Numbered from the stretch's first letter, positions 43,264 to 51,762 are shown. The stretch: 64,000 nt of DNA from Chloroflexi bacterium UBA6077 (GCA_002436065.1 DIXP01000103.1:1-64000); one strand, 5' to 3'. Translations and numbers: made by a program. The notes: generated by a model not told the origin, from the letters alone.

Positions 43264-44463
43264 TTGTTGCTGGTTGCCCTGCTCATCTTCGTTGCCACCC
43301 TGGTCCTGGTTATCTGGCAGCCGCGCGGCCTTGGCATCGGTTGGAGCGCCCTTGCAGGGGCGGCCGTGGCCCTGCTGGCCGGCGTGGTCCAACCCGGCGA
43401 CATCCCCATCGTGTGGGACATTGTCTGGAATGCCACCCTCACCTTCGTCGCCGTGATCATCATCTCGCTGTTGCTGGACGGGGCTGGGTTCTTCGAGTGG
43501 GCTGCTCTGCACGTTGCCGGGTGGGGCGGTGGGCAGGGGCAACGGCTGTTCGCCCTGATCATCCTTCTGGGCGCGGTCGCCGCCGCAGTCTTCGCCAACG
43601 ACGGAGCAGCTCTGATCCTGACGCCGATCGTGATGGAGATGTTGCTGGCGCTTGGCTTCGGCCCTGCCGCGAGCCTGGCCTTCGTGATGGCCACCGGCTT
43701 CATTGCGGACGCCGCCAGTCTGCCCCTGGTGGTGTCGAACCTGGTCAACATCGTGTCGGCCGATTTCTTCGACATTAGCTTCGCCGAGTTCGCCCGCATC
43801 CAGGTCCCGGTGAATCTGGTTGCCGTGTTGGCGAGCCTCGTGGTGCTGTCGCTCTACTTCCACGGCAGCATTCCGCGCGCCTACCGCCGTGAGGCATTGA
43901 GGCGGCCCGCCGAGGCCATCCGGGACCCGTTGACGTTTCGCGTCGGCTGGCTGGTCCTCGTGCTCCTCCTCATTGGCTACTTTGGTGCCGGCGCACTGGA
44001 GGTGCCGGTATCGGCCGTAGCCGGGCTCGGGGCGGTGGTCCTGCTGGCCGTCGCCGGCCGCGTGTGGCACCTGGGAAGGGCGGACTCGGGGCGCGTCATT
44101 CCGGTCGGCCAGATCGTCCGCGACGCACCGTGGCAGATCGTGCTCTTCAGCCTGGGCATGTACCTGGTGGTCTTTGGCCTCCGCAACCAGGGATTGACCG
44201 CCGAGGTCGCGCGCGCCCTGAACGTCTTTGCGAGCCAGGGGATGCTCGTCGCCACCGTTGGCACAGGGGCGCTCGCCGCGGGGCTCTCCTCGATCATGAA
44301 CAACATGCCCACCGGCATGGTGGTGGCGCTGTCGATCGACGAGAGCGTGGCGCAGGGAGTGACAAGGGAGGCCATGGTGTACGCCAACGTGATCGGCTCG
44401 GACCTCGGGCCCAATCTAGCCCTCGCCGGATGGCTCGCGATCGTCGGCGGGAGCATGTACTAG
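43264..44463 (+). CDS. arsB: ArsB-type arsenite permease, apparently lacking its last part
   Basis: About 399 residues with roughly ten helices. Family segments: VFANDGAALILTPIVMEML, GFIADAASLPLVVSNLVNI, SSIMNNMPTGMVVAL and YANVIGSDLGPN. In ArsB about 45 more residues including a last helix follow the SDLGP motif; here the chain ends at GWLAIVGGSMY. So it looks C-terminally truncated, and no continuation is visible in other frames downstream. TTG start at 43264. A second arsenite pump besides ACR3. Confidence 0.8.
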   Translation: MLLVALLIFVATLVLVIWQPRGLGIGWSALAGAAVALLAGVVQPGDIPIVWDIVWNATLTFVAVIIISLLLDGAGFFEWAALHVAGWGGGQGQRLFALIILLGAVAAAVFANDGAALILTPIVMEMLLALGFGPAASLAFVMATGFIADAASLPLVVSNLVNIVSADFFDISFAEFARIQVPVNLVAVLASLVVLSLYFHGSIPRAYRREALRRPAEAIRDPLTFRVGWLVLVLLLIGYFGAGALEVPVSAVAGLGAVVLLAVAGRVWHLGRADSGRVIPVGQIVRDAPWQIVLFSLGMYLVVFGLRNQGLTAEVARALNVFASQGMLVATVGTGALAAGLSSIMNNMPTGMVVALSIDESVAQGVTREAMVYANVIGSDLGPNLALAGWLAIVGGSMY

Positions 44464-44762
44464 GGCCGAGAGTCGGGCTGGATAACGACGGCGCGCCACG
44501 CCAGACGATACGCCCCGATTCCATGGAAGCCGGAGTCGCCCATGGGCGCCGGTGGGCTGCTCTCTCTGGCCAGGGACGGCCGTGGCAACGACTCAGTGCA
44601 GGCTTAGGAGTCTGACAATCGCCGGAATCACTCCGGCTCGCCCTCGCTGCTGATCCCCGGGGACTCTGGAAATCAGCAGCAAAGGGTGTGGCGAAGGAAC
44701 TGGGCCAGGTTGAGGATCTGCATGCTCAGACCCTCAACCCATATGGCTCCCGAGTCCGGATC
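44464..44762. other. Intergenic region after ArsB, no gene recognised
   Basis: Contains an 8-bp inverted repeat (GGTTGAGG near 44708 and CCTCAACC near 44733) that could end transcription of either convergent gene. A short stretch near 44740 looks like a tRNA 3' half by composition but lacks a TTC loop. Confidence 0.4.
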
Positions 44763-44975
44763 TCACTTCCCCTCATCATTGATGCTGCTGGACTCGGCTT
44801 TGGGTGCTGGCCCGCAGCAGCACGATCCACCGTTCTTGGTAGCCCCCTGCTCGCTGGTTCCATCCTGGTCGTCGGCTTTGGGAATCTCCTCGATCCTGTA
44901 GGAGGAGCAGCACCCGCCCTTCTTCTGCGCACCAAACAGTCGCGTGAACCATCCCTTCTTTTGCTCTTCTGCCAT
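44763..44975 (-). CDS. Small Cys-rich protein next to ArsP
   Basis: 70 residues: amphipathic basic N-terminus (KKGWFTRLFGAQKKGG), then CCSSYRIEEIPKADDQ, and a second Cys cluster GGSCCCGPAPK. No transmembrane segment. Small CC-containing proteins of this shape accompany ArsP-type permeases in many bacteria and may carry or sense soft metalloids; function unproven. ATG at 44975 with GGAGG upstream, 20 nt after the permease stop, so in the same operon. Confidence 0.65.
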   Translation of the reverse strand: MAEEQKKGWFTRLFGAQKKGGCCSSYRIEEIPKADDQDGTSEQGATKNGGSCCCGPAPKAESSSINDEGK

Positions 44976-44995
44976 TGAACCTACCTCCGCGAAAT

Positions 44996-45967
44996 CTATA
45001 TACCGACGACCACTGTCAGGAAGTTGAAGAGGAAGCCTATCAAGGTGGCGATGGTGAAGATGGTCACCACGTAGGCGATCCACAGTCGCCTCTTGAATAT
45101 GCCCGCCAGCATGGTAAGCTCCGGTATGCTGGCGCCTGCCCCCCCGATGGCGAGGGCCATGAAGGCCCCAACGCTCACCCCCTTCTGGGTGAGGGCGAAG
45201 CCAATGGGTATCATGGTCTCGGTGCGTACGTACATCGGCACGCCGATCGCAGCGGCGACGGGCACCGCGAGGGGATTGTCCGGCCCGGCCACCTGAGCCA
45301 GGAAGCTGGCAGGGACGAAGCCGTAGATGAACGAGCCGATGGCAACGCCGATGATGAGAAAGGGGACCATCTGCCGGAACAGCCCGACGGCGTTGCGGGC
45401 CGCTATGCCCACGCGCACCCCGAACAGCGCCCACCCCTTGTCTCGCACGACGGGTTCCGCCGAGCCGGCGGATTCCGTGGAGTCGCAGCAACCGCTGCCG
45501 CCGGCGATTATTCGGACCTTCTTGACATGGCTGCCCAAGCCCAGGGCGTCGAGAAGGATACCGGCCAGGACGGCCGCCACGAAGGTGGTGAGCACGTAGC
45601 CCACCATGACAGTCGGGCCGAAGAGGGTGCCGAAGAGGGAGAGCACGACGGGGTTGAAGACCCCGAGGGGGGATGCGATGAGGAAGGACATCGCCACCCC
45701 GAAGGGGACGCCCAGCTCCAGGAGGCCCATCAGCATCGGGACGGCCGAACAGGAGCAGAAGGGGGTGACCCCGCCGAAGGTGGCCCCGATCAGGTTGCCG
45801 ACACCGAGCCGCTTGCCGGAGAGGACTCGCTTAACCGTCTCCGGGTTGGCGTACTGGAGGATGAGGCTGACGAGGAAGGTGATGCCGACGAACAGCACCA
45901 CCAGTTCCAGGGAGATCATGACGAAGAACGCTAGGGCCGTGGTGAGGTTGTTCAGCTGATCGTTCAC
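44996..45967 (-). CDS. ArsP-type permease (DUF318 family), copy 1
   Basis: 323 residues, about eight helices. Key motif GGVTPFCSCSAVPMLMG near residue 66 holds the Cys pair that binds trivalent organoarsenicals in ArsP; then FLIASPLGVFNPVV and GVPMYVRTETMIPIG. A cytoplasmic loop carries SGCCDSTESAG. Likely exports methylarsenite, the product of ArsM. A paralogue of different subfamily lies at 52155. PadR gene lies upstream. Confidence 0.8.
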   Translation of the reverse strand: MNDQLNNLTTALAFFVMISLELVVLFVGITFLVSLILQYANPETVKRVLSGKRLGVGNLIGATFGGVTPFCSCSAVPMLMGLLELGVPFGVAMSFLIASPLGVFNPVVLSLFGTLFGPTVMVGYVLTTFVAAVLAGILLDALGLGSHVKKVRIIAGGSGCCDSTESAGSAEPVVRDKGWALFGVRVGIAARNAVGLFRQMVPFLIIGVAIGSFIYGFVPASFLAQVAGPDNPLAVPVAAAIGVPMYVRTETMIPIGFALTQKGVSVGAFMALAIGGAGASIPELTMLAGIFKRRLWIAYVVTIFTIATLIGFLFNFLTVVVGI

Positions 45968-46057
45968 TACTGGTTCACCCTCATGTCGAGCTAGATATTA
46001 CTCTCCTATGCATCGCCCTACAACATATAGGGAGAAAAAAAGAGACGGGGCAGGGGG

Positions 46058-46435
46058 TCACCCTCCCTTCGTCGAGGCCGTTGCGGCCTCTAGCACGTAG
46101 TTGGTTACCTCCTTCCACGCCTCTACCGCCACCTCGAAGGCAAGCCGCCCCCTCGCCGTCAAGGTGTAGACCTTCCTTTCCCGCCCGCCGACAGTCTCGA
46201 CGGCGGAGGTAACGTAGCCCTCCTCCTCGAACTCGCGCAGCACAGGGTAGATCGTTCCCTCGGTTGGGGCGCAGCACCCTTTGGTCACCTCTGCCACCGT
46301 GCGGGTGATCTCGTAGCCGTGCATGGGCTGTGTGTAGAGGACCCGCAGGATGAAGAACTTGGAGAGGCTCATTTTGATGATGCCGTTCCAGTACTCGCGG
46401 CTGGTGTAGTCGATCGGCATTCTATCCTTGCCCAT
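46058..46435 (-). CDS. PadR-family regulator with Cys pair
   Basis: 125 residues: winged helix FFILRVLYTQPMHGYEITRT, EGTIYPVLREFEEEGYVTS and ERKVYTLTARGR, typical of PadR. A CC pair in TKGCCAPTEGT sits next to the recognition part and could be a thiol or metalloid switch. Directly upstream of the ArsP operon, in the same direction, so the likely regulator. ATG at 46435 or an internal ATG at 46420. Confidence 0.8.
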   Translation of the reverse strand: MGKDRMPIDYTSREYWNGIIKMSLSKFFILRVLYTQPMHGYEITRTVAEVTKGCCAPTEGTIYPVLREFEEEGYVTSAVETVGGRERKVYTLTARGRLAFEVAVEAWKEVTNYVLEAATASTKGG

Positions 46436-46489
46436 CTATGCCTAGAAGATCGATGCTACGAGCGATTGTAGTACTTGGGGGGAGCGGCG

Positions 46490-46939
46490 TCAACCAGCCC
46501 GGCTGCGCCAGTTGGGTGAGGTGGAGCCAAAGAGGTCCGTGGCTAAGAGGAGCAGCAGGGTAATGCTGATCCCGGCCAGGGCGAGGCACCAGTAGCAGAC
46601 GGCGTGCAGGACGAGCAGCTCCACCGCCGTGAGGTAGGCCATGAAGACCACTGCCGCCAGCACCAACTCGTGAAGCAGCACCGTCAATTGCCACCAGCGG
46701 CGAGTCGGGGCGCACAGGCGCCACACCGCCAGGGCGAGGATGCCCAGGTAGAGGGCGGATCCCAGGGCGGCGACGGGTATTCCAAAGATCTCCGCATAGG
46801 AACTGGCATTGACCTGAGCACAGCCGGCGTAGGCGCCGCACTGGGGCTCCTCGCCCCACCAATGGACCATCGCCAGGTAGAGGCTATCGCCCAGCCCCAG
46901 CGCGGCGAGGGTCGCGACGAAAGAATCCTTGCGTTTCAT
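46490..46939 (-). CDS. Vitamin K epoxide reductase (VKOR) family protein
   Basis: 149 residues, four helices. Cys pair C34/C40 in the outer loop and CYWC near residues 114-117 form the two redox pairs of bacterial VKOR, which reoxidises a DsbA-like partner using quinone. The ATG overlaps the former stop of the adjacent DsbA-like gene (ATGA), so they once formed a coupled operon; the partner is now broken. Confidence 0.85.
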   Translation of the reverse strand: MKRKDSFVATLAALGLGDSLYLAMVHWWGEEPQCGAYAGCAQVNASSYAEIFGIPVAALGSALYLGILALAVWRLCAPTRRWWQLTVLLHELVLAAVVFMAYLTAVELLVLHAVCYWCLALAGISITLLLLLATDLFGSTSPNWRSRAG

Positions 46940-47486
46940 GGTTTCTTTGCTAGCTCCTCATCGATCAACTTGCCCATGCGCTCCGCCGAAGGCACTCCCT
47001 CAATGTCGCAACGGTCCGGCAGGCGGGGCACTGGAAGTCGAACCGCTCGTCGATCACGATGGGCGCGCTGGAGCTGCCCTTTGTCCGGCGGGCGAGCACC
47101 TCAGGCGCGGTCTTGCTGGCGGCCGTCGGGGATGGGGTGTTGAGGCTGTTAGCGCGGGACAGGGCTGCAGGCGCGGCTGCCTGAAAGGCCGGCGGTGGGG
47201 TGGGCGCTATTGCAGGCCGAGGCTGAGAGGGTTGAGCAGCCGGTACCGGCGGAGCCGCCATCTTTCCCGTGGAGATGGAGACCGACAGCAGGCTCAGGGC
47301 TATGGCAGCCACGCCCAACAAGATGCCGAGGGTCGAGGAAACCGCGACCCACAGGGGCCACTGGGGAGGCGCGCCCTGGCTCGCAGCCCCCCGGCTGGGA
47401 TCCCTGAGGTGGCGCTCCACCCGTTGCATACTCGCCACCCGTCCACGGCTGGGATCCGCCTGGCGTCCGCTTTTGCCCTTTGGCAT
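46936..47486 (-). pseudogene. DsbA-like thioredoxin-fold gene with internal deletion and frameshift
   Basis: The 5' part encodes a basic start, one transmembrane helix (WVAVSSTLGILLGVAAIALS), a Pro/Ala linker and the DsbA start APIVIDERFDFQCPACRTVA with its CxxC. Right after, the frame breaks and ends at 46965. In the next frame the last residues read EGVPSAERMGKLIDEELAKK, typical of the DsbA C-terminus, ending in a TGA that overlaps the VKOR ATG. So about 100 central residues are missing, joined out of frame. ATG at 47486 is the likely old start. Confidence 0.7.
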
Positions 47487-47581
47487 TCCCTCCAACCCCC
47501 TCCCTGCAGCCTCGGTCGCTCCGATTGTGCCCCAGCGCGAGCTCCGTTTTGGGCGGGCACCTGCCGGCGTTCGGTTCGGTG

Positions 47582-47642
47582 TTGACAGCATTATATATGC
47601 GACCTATGATATATTCAACAGGCTGCATAAGTTGGAGGACCC
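47582..47642 (+). promoter_or_regulatory. Promoter/operator of ArsR copy A
   Basis: TTGACA, 17-nt spacer, TATGAT (47605-47610), with an AT-rich palindrome GCATTATATATGC in the spacer and GGAGGA before the ATG. Differs from 51702-51762 at only six positions by eye, so both regulators likely bind both sites. Confidence 0.75.
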
Positions 47643-47990
47643 ATGAGTGCGAGGATCGAGAGCTTGGAGTTGCAGGCGGAGATGCTGAAGGCGCTAGCCC
47701 ACCCTGTGAGGTTGAGGCTGTTGGCCGAGTTGGTCCAGGAAGAGGAGTGTGTCTGCCACCTGGCCCTTCTGATCGAGCGGCCGCAGCCCTACATCTCCCA
47801 GCAGCTTGCCGCCCTCAGGGAGGCAGGGCTGGTGGTGGACCGTAGGGACGCTCAGAGGGTCTACTACCGGGTGGCGAACCAAGAGGTTGCCGAACTGCTA
47901 AGGGCCGCCGACTGCCTGGTTGGCCTTCCTCAGGACCCCTCGACGCCCAGGCAGTCGAACGCGGGCTGGCTCGAGGGGGCCCGAGGATAG
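47643..47990 (+). CDS. ArsR-family repressor, copy A (tail swapped)
   Basis: 115 residues, winged helix with EEECVCHLALLIERPQPYIS metal site and reading helix. Nearly identical to copy B (51763), but the last residues are GWLEGARG instead of GCPCPKCG. That tail matches the end of the thioredoxin-like gene at 53208, including 21 identical nt, so the gene end was exchanged by recombination. The loss removes a CPCPKC site. Overlaps nothing; a TauE permease follows by 16 nt. Confidence 0.85.
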   Translation: MSARIESLELQAEMLKALAHPVRLRLLAELVQEEECVCHLALLIERPQPYISQQLAALREAGLVVDRRDAQRVYYRVANQEVAELLRAADCLVGLPQDPSTPRQSNAGWLEGARG

Positions 47991-48006
47991 AAAAGGGGGC
48001 GGTAGA

Positions 48007-48765
48007 GTGGCGACGTTGGCTGTGTACCTAATCGGGACACCTGTGGTGCTCTTCTTCTCGGCCATCCTTTCCATGGCGGGTCTGGGCGCGGCCTTCCTTT
48101 TCGTGCCCTTCTTCTACTGGCTGGGGGTACCCCTGGAAGTGGCGATGCCAACGGCCTTGCTGCTCAACTTCGTCAGCTTGGTCTTTGCCTCCGCCGTCTA
48201 CTTGAAGAGCCGCCTGGTGGACTTCCGGGCGGCGTTGCCCATCGCCATTGCGGCGGTGGCTCTCTCCCCTCTGGGGACCCAGGCTACTCAACTGGTCGAC
48301 AAGGCCGTGCTGCTATGGTTGTTCTCAGCCTTCCTGGTTTTCGCAGCCTCAATGATGCTGTTCCACAAGACGAAGGTTCGCCCTGCCCGACGGGGGGCTG
48401 GGGTTGCCGCACTTGGCGCGGGAATGGGCGGGGTCGCTGGCTTCCTGGGGGGGCTGCTGGGGGTAGGTGGGGGCAACTTCATCGTGCCGGTCCTCAACGG
48501 GCTGGGTTTCGATCCGAAGGTAGCGGCGGGCACGACCGCTTTCGTGGTGGTCTTTTCCTCCCTGGCCGGGTTCCTGGGCCACGCCTCCCTGGGGGAATTG
48601 GACTACACCTTTCTGGTGGTGATGGCACTCGCCTCTATCGGTGGGGCGCTCCTGGGCTCATATCTCATGCGCTACAAGCTGAGTAGCCCTCAGCTAAAGC
48701 GGATCATCGGCCTAGTGCTCTACGTCGTGGCGGCCAAGATGGTCTGGGGACTGGTGGCTGGATGA
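48007..48765 (+). CDS. TauE/SafE family permease, copy 1
   Basis: 252 residues, about eight helices in two repeats, each beginning with a Gly-rich motif: MAGLGAAFLFVPFFYWLGVP near residue 20 and GGLLGVGGGNFIVPVLNGLG near 155. TauE/SafE proteins export sulfite, sulfoacetate or other small sulfur anions. GTG at 48007 follows GGGGGCGG. In one operon with ArsR copy A. Substrate in a metalloid setting unknown; thiolated or sulfur anions are possible. Confidence 0.8.
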   Translation: MATLAVYLIGTPVVLFFSAILSMAGLGAAFLFVPFFYWLGVPLEVAMPTALLLNFVSLVFASAVYLKSRLVDFRAALPIAIAAVALSPLGTQATQLVDKAVLLWLFSAFLVFAASMMLFHKTKVRPARRGAGVAALGAGMGGVAGFLGGLLGVGGGNFIVPVLNGLGFDPKVAAGTTAFVVVFSSLAGFLGHASLGELDYTFLVVMALASIGGALLGSYLMRYKLSSPQLKRIIGLVLYVVAAKMVWGLVAG

Positions 48766-48811
48766 GCTACTTCGTCTCTATGCTCAATTACTGATTGGAG
48801 GAAAGGGTGAA

Positions 48812-49414
48812 ATGGACGGCAGAGGCATTCTCTTGGACGCACTCAGATTTCACGGCCACAAGTGCTGGGCCAGCGTCGCGGGAGTACGCGCGGGGCTGGC
48901 AGCGTTGCGAGCTCTTGAGGTCCGGCGGTCCGGCGGCACGCAGCTCTACGGCATTGTGGAGATTGGGGAAGACCATGGTGGGATGTGCTTTGGCGATGGT
49001 GTTCAGTACGCCACCGGCTGCACCTTTGGCAAAGGAAACATCCGAAAACTCGCGGTGGGCAAGCTCGCCTTCACTCTCATCGACAAGGACACCAATCGTG
49101 CGGTGCGAGTCTCGTATAAACCGACTCTGCAGAAGCGGATCTCGGGATCGGCATTCATGACCAAGAGGGGTCTGGGAATCATGCCGGACGACATCCCGGA
49201 GGCGGAACAAATGGAGGTTGTGGACCTCATTTGGGACGCTCCGGAGCAAGACGTGCTGACGGTGGGTGCGCCGTTTCAGTATCAGGGCCACTGGTACCCC
49301 GAAGTCATGGGCTTCGTATCCTGCGCCTCGTGCGGTGAGTTGGTCGCGAAAGCATATCTCCGTGTCGTGGGCGACAAGCTCACCTGCATTCCATGCTCCG
49401 GCTACGAGAGGTAG
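48812..49414 (+). CDS. FmdE-domain protein with C-terminal zinc ribbon
   Basis: 200 residues. FmdE fold with FHGHKCWASVAG at the N-terminus and GCTFGKGNIRKL near residue 69, plus two CxxC pairs at the end (VSCASCGEL and LTCIPCSGYE) as a treble-clef zinc site. FmdE was named for a formylmethanofuran dehydrogenase subunit, but stand-alone forms occur widely next to metal and molybdenum genes. Same direction as TauE copy 1, 46 nt later. Confidence 0.8.
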   Translation: MDGRGILLDALRFHGHKCWASVAGVRAGLAALRALEVRRSGGTQLYGIVEIGEDHGGMCFGDGVQYATGCTFGKGNIRKLAVGKLAFTLIDKDTNRAVRVSYKPTLQKRISGSAFMTKRGLGIMPDDIPEAEQMEVVDLIWDAPEQDVLTVGAPFQYQGHWYPEVMGFVSCASCGELVAKAYLRVVGDKLTCIPCSGYER

Positions 49415-49505
49415 AAAGGCCGCGGCAGGCTGACGAGATCACGGCGTGGAGCCAGCGATGACCAGCGCACCAGGATACAGAGCAGATGGCCAGGAGGGGG
49501 AAACC

Positions 49506-49748
49506 GTGGTAATCAAGGTTCTCGGCTCGGGTTGCGCCAACTGCAAGAAGCTGGAGGCGCTGGTGAAGGAGGTGGCCGAGTAAAAGGAGATCGAGGCTAC
49601 CTTCCAGAAGGTCACAGACTACAAGGACATCGTGTCCTATGGGGTGATGCGCACCCCGGGCCTCGTGGTCGATGGGAAGGTGGTCTCCTCGGGACGGATC
49701 CCCTCCAAGGAGGAGATCGTCGTCTGGCTCACAGAGGCGATGGCATAG
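49506..49748 (+). pseudogene. Thioredoxin-fold protein (TM0996/MTH895 type) with in-frame TAA
   Basis: Reads as VIKVLGSGCANCKKLEALVK through VAE, then TAA at 49581-49583 where the intact copy (53208) has a Glu codon, then KEIEATFQKVTDYKDIVSYG to the end in the same frame. Start is GTG instead of ATG. The downstream part keeps its sequence well, so the stop is recent. TAA is not a selenocysteine codon, so readthrough is not expected. Confidence 0.8.
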
Positions 49749-49815
49749 AGAGCCTCGTGCCCCTGCCCAGGTCGGTAGGCAGAGGCACGAGGCGTTGGGC
49801 GACAGGAGGTGGCTC

Positions 49816-49983
49816 TTGGGCATGAAGCTGGAGAGATCGACCGTTTCTTTCGACGAGCGGGAGTTGATGGATCTTGAGGCTATCGTCCAGGACGGTGACA
49901 AGGAAGCCGCTCTGGTGTTTCTGCGGGAGCTGCGAAAGAAGATCGTTGAGATGCAGCGACGCCGCATGTCTGGCTGCTTGTAG
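49816..49983 (+). CDS. Small helical protein, unknown
   Basis: 55 residues: a short beta start (KLERSTVSFDERE) then one long charged helix DLEAIVQDGDKEAALVFLRE ending in basic RRRMSGCL. TTG 49816 sits seven nt after GGAGG; ATG 49822 is the alternative. Lies between the thioredoxin-like pseudogene and a DUF169 gene. No known family recalled. Confidence 0.5.
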   Translation: MGMKLERSTVSFDERELMDLEAIVQDGDKEAALVFLRELRKKIVEMQRRRMSGCL

Positions 49984-50008
49984 AGATGAAGAGGGGTTGG
50001 ACAACGAC

Positions 50009-50578
50009 ATGAGAGATCTGAGTCAAGCCGAGATCCGAATGAAGGAGATCCTGGGGCTCGAACGCTCACCGGTTGCGGTCAAGTTCATCCGAAAGGGCGA
50101 GCTGTTGCCAGAGGGTTTCGACGCCCCGCCGTCACGGCGCTACTGCCAGATCCTGATGGAGGCGAGCGAGGGGCGGAGGATGCTGATCACCCCTGAGAAC
50201 ATCGCTTGCCCCGCTTCGGCCTCGGCCCTGGGTTTCAAGCCGCTGCCGGAGAAGCTGGTGACGGGGGAGATGCTGGCCTCTTTCGGCATCTTCGCCAGCA
50301 AGGAGGCTGGGCGCAACACGGTCGAGTCGATGACCAGGCTACCGATGGGCGAGTACAGGGCAGCGGCGGCCTGCCCGCTAGGGGAGGCGCCCTACGAGCC
50401 GGACGTGGTGGTTCTGGAATCGAAGCCGGAGCACTTGATGTGGGTGGCGCTGGCCTCGGTGCGGGAGACTGGTGGGCGGCTCTGCTGGTGGCCGGTGTGT
50501 CGTGGCTCACGGCCTGGGCCAACTCGACGGCGAGGCTTGAGCCGTACCTGCGCCGGGCAGCGGGCGTCGCCCTGGTAG
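50009..50578 (+). pseudogene. DUF169 gene truncated and joined to foreign sequence
   Basis: About 150 residues are good DUF169: GLERSPVAVKFIRKGELLP, RYCQILMEASEGRRMLITPE, CPASASALGFKPLPEKL and PEHLMWVALASVRETGG. Then the frame enters sequence that codes for another protein in a different frame and stops at 50578, losing the usual C-terminal 70 or so residues. ATG at 50009 with GAGGGG upstream. DUF169 proteins often sit near metal or one-carbon genes; function unknown. Confidence 0.7.
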
Positions 50579-50640
50579 GGACAGGGCTGTATGCGACGTG
50601 GCAGGGATTGGTTCCCCTGCTGGGGGGCTCGTCTTCGTAG
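50470..50640 (+). pseudogene. 3' end of a membrane protein gene (fragment)
   Basis: In the frame ending at 50640: WWAALLVAGVSWLTAWANST, then RLEPYLRRAAGVALVGTGLY and a short end. Two hydrophobic helices with a basic loop look like the last part of a LysE-, CcdA- or similar transporter. It has no start and is fused out of frame to DUF169, marking a deletion junction near 50470. Confidence 0.55.
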
Positions 50641-50661
50641 AATTGTGTGGGGGGGTTGGAC

Positions 50662-51432
50662 ATGCTTGCGAATCTGGTACTGAGGGCGGTGCTGGCGAGC
50701 CTGATCGTCGGGTTCGTGACGGCCTCCATCAAGCTCAACATGGATCGTTTCTTCCTCGTGATCCTGCTGGTATTCCTGATAGGGATGCCGCTGGAACAGG
50801 CGATTCTGGTGAACCTCCTTGTCTTGCTGGTGGCCGCAGTGATTCTCTATGCGAGGCAGGGCAGGGGAGTGCGGGCCATCCCGCGGGATTTCCTGGTGGT
50901 TATCGCGGCTTCCAGTGCCGTTGGAGGGGTCCTGGGGCGGTTGCTGGGGTTGTCCGTGCCGCCATCGGTGCTCATGATCCTATTCGGGATCTACGCCATT
51001 GGGGTGGGGCTGAGGCTGGTGCTGGTGAAGCCGAACATCGGAGCGGCGGCGGGCTGTTCGTCGGGACGTCTTGTACCGCTCTTCCTGTTCTTCAGCGTCG
51101 TCACTGGTATGCTGAGCGCGGGAGGCAAGCCTTTCAAGATACCCATCCTGAACCTGGGCTTCGGCTTCCCCCTTCCGCGGGCCTACATGCTGAGTTCCGT
51201 TGGTGTGGCAGCGGCGGTTGCTTCAGCGCTGGCCACTCAGCTGGTGATCGCCCCTGGGAGCTTCACCGGGGAGATACTGCTCTGGTCGGCCTGGTTTGCG
51301 GTCAGCATCACCCTGGTCTCCCTGTTGGTCGAGAAGTTCTGGACTCCGACCTTGCAGAAGTGGGTTTCGCTGGCGATATCTCCCGTCCTGGTGATTGTCG
51401 GGGTGCGCTTCCTCCTCCTGGCCATGGCCTGA
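50662..51432 (+). CDS. TauE/SafE family permease, copy 2
   Basis: 256 residues, about eight helices. Differs from copy 1: the repeat motifs appear as ILLVFLIGMPLEQAILVNLL and VVTGMLSAGGKPFKIPILNL. A CSS segment lies in the middle loop (GAAAGCSSGRLVP). ATG at 50662 follows GGGGGG. Probably an anion exporter; distant member of the family. Confidence 0.7.
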   Translation: MLANLVLRAVLASLIVGFVTASIKLNMDRFFLVILLVFLIGMPLEQAILVNLLVLLVAAVILYARQGRGVRAIPRDFLVVIAASSAVGGVLGRLLGLSVPPSVLMILFGIYAIGVGLRLVLVKPNIGAAAGCSSGRLVPLFLFFSVVTGMLSAGGKPFKIPILNLGFGFPLPRAYMLSSVGVAAAVASALATQLVIAPGSFTGEILLWSAWFAVSITLVSLLVEKFWTPTLQKWVSLAISPVLVIVGVRFLLLAMA

Positions 51433-51701
51433 GGGGGTAGGGTGCTCGATCGGCGCAAGGGAGCCCACAACGGCCCGGCCAGTGTATCCTTGTGGTGACC
51501 GATCAGCTTCCCGAGGGGCTCAAGCTCAGCGGCGCCCTATCCACCTTGACATCCGTGCATAACTCGGCGGTTCGCGCTACTGGGCCGCATCTTGACTATT
51601 CGGCTCGACCATCGAGCGGCCACAATTCGGCTTGGCAGTGGGACAACCGACGTGTGTGCACCAGGCTACCGGGAGTCATGCACGGATCTCAGAGATCATT
51701 G
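51433..51701. other. Intergenic region before ArsR copy B
   Basis: No gene recognised; contains only short open frames. Ends in the duplicated promoter at 51702. Confidence 0.45.
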
Positions 51702-51762
51702 TTGACAGCATTATGTATGCGGTCTATGATATATTCAATAGACTGCATAAGTTGGAGGATCC
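51702..51762 (+). promoter_or_regulatory. Promoter/operator of ArsR copy B
   Basis: TTGACA, 17-nt spacer, TATGAT (51725-51730), GCATTATGTATGC palindrome in the spacer and GGAGGA before the ATG. Near-duplicate of 47582-47642. Confidence 0.75.

Noticed and set aside
42331..44070. Very long minus-strand open frame opposite the metallophosphoesterase, CBS and ArsB genes
   Set aside because: It runs antisense through three well-supported genes, is full of His/Gln/Gly/Arg typical of reversed GC-rich codons, and matches nothing known.
44700..44765. tRNA-like sequence after ArsB
   Set aside because: Some stem-like pairing and a plausible 3' half, but no TTC loop and no acceptor stem that closes.
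44975..45934. Plus-strand 319-residue frame opposite ArsP copy 1
   Set aside because: Extremely rich in Glu, Gly, Asp and His as a reversed membrane protein gene would be.
49581..49583. TAA in the thioredoxin-like gene as a recoded codon
   Set aside because: TAA is not known to be read as selenocysteine, there is no redox residue at this place in the intact copy (Glu), and no hairpin follows.
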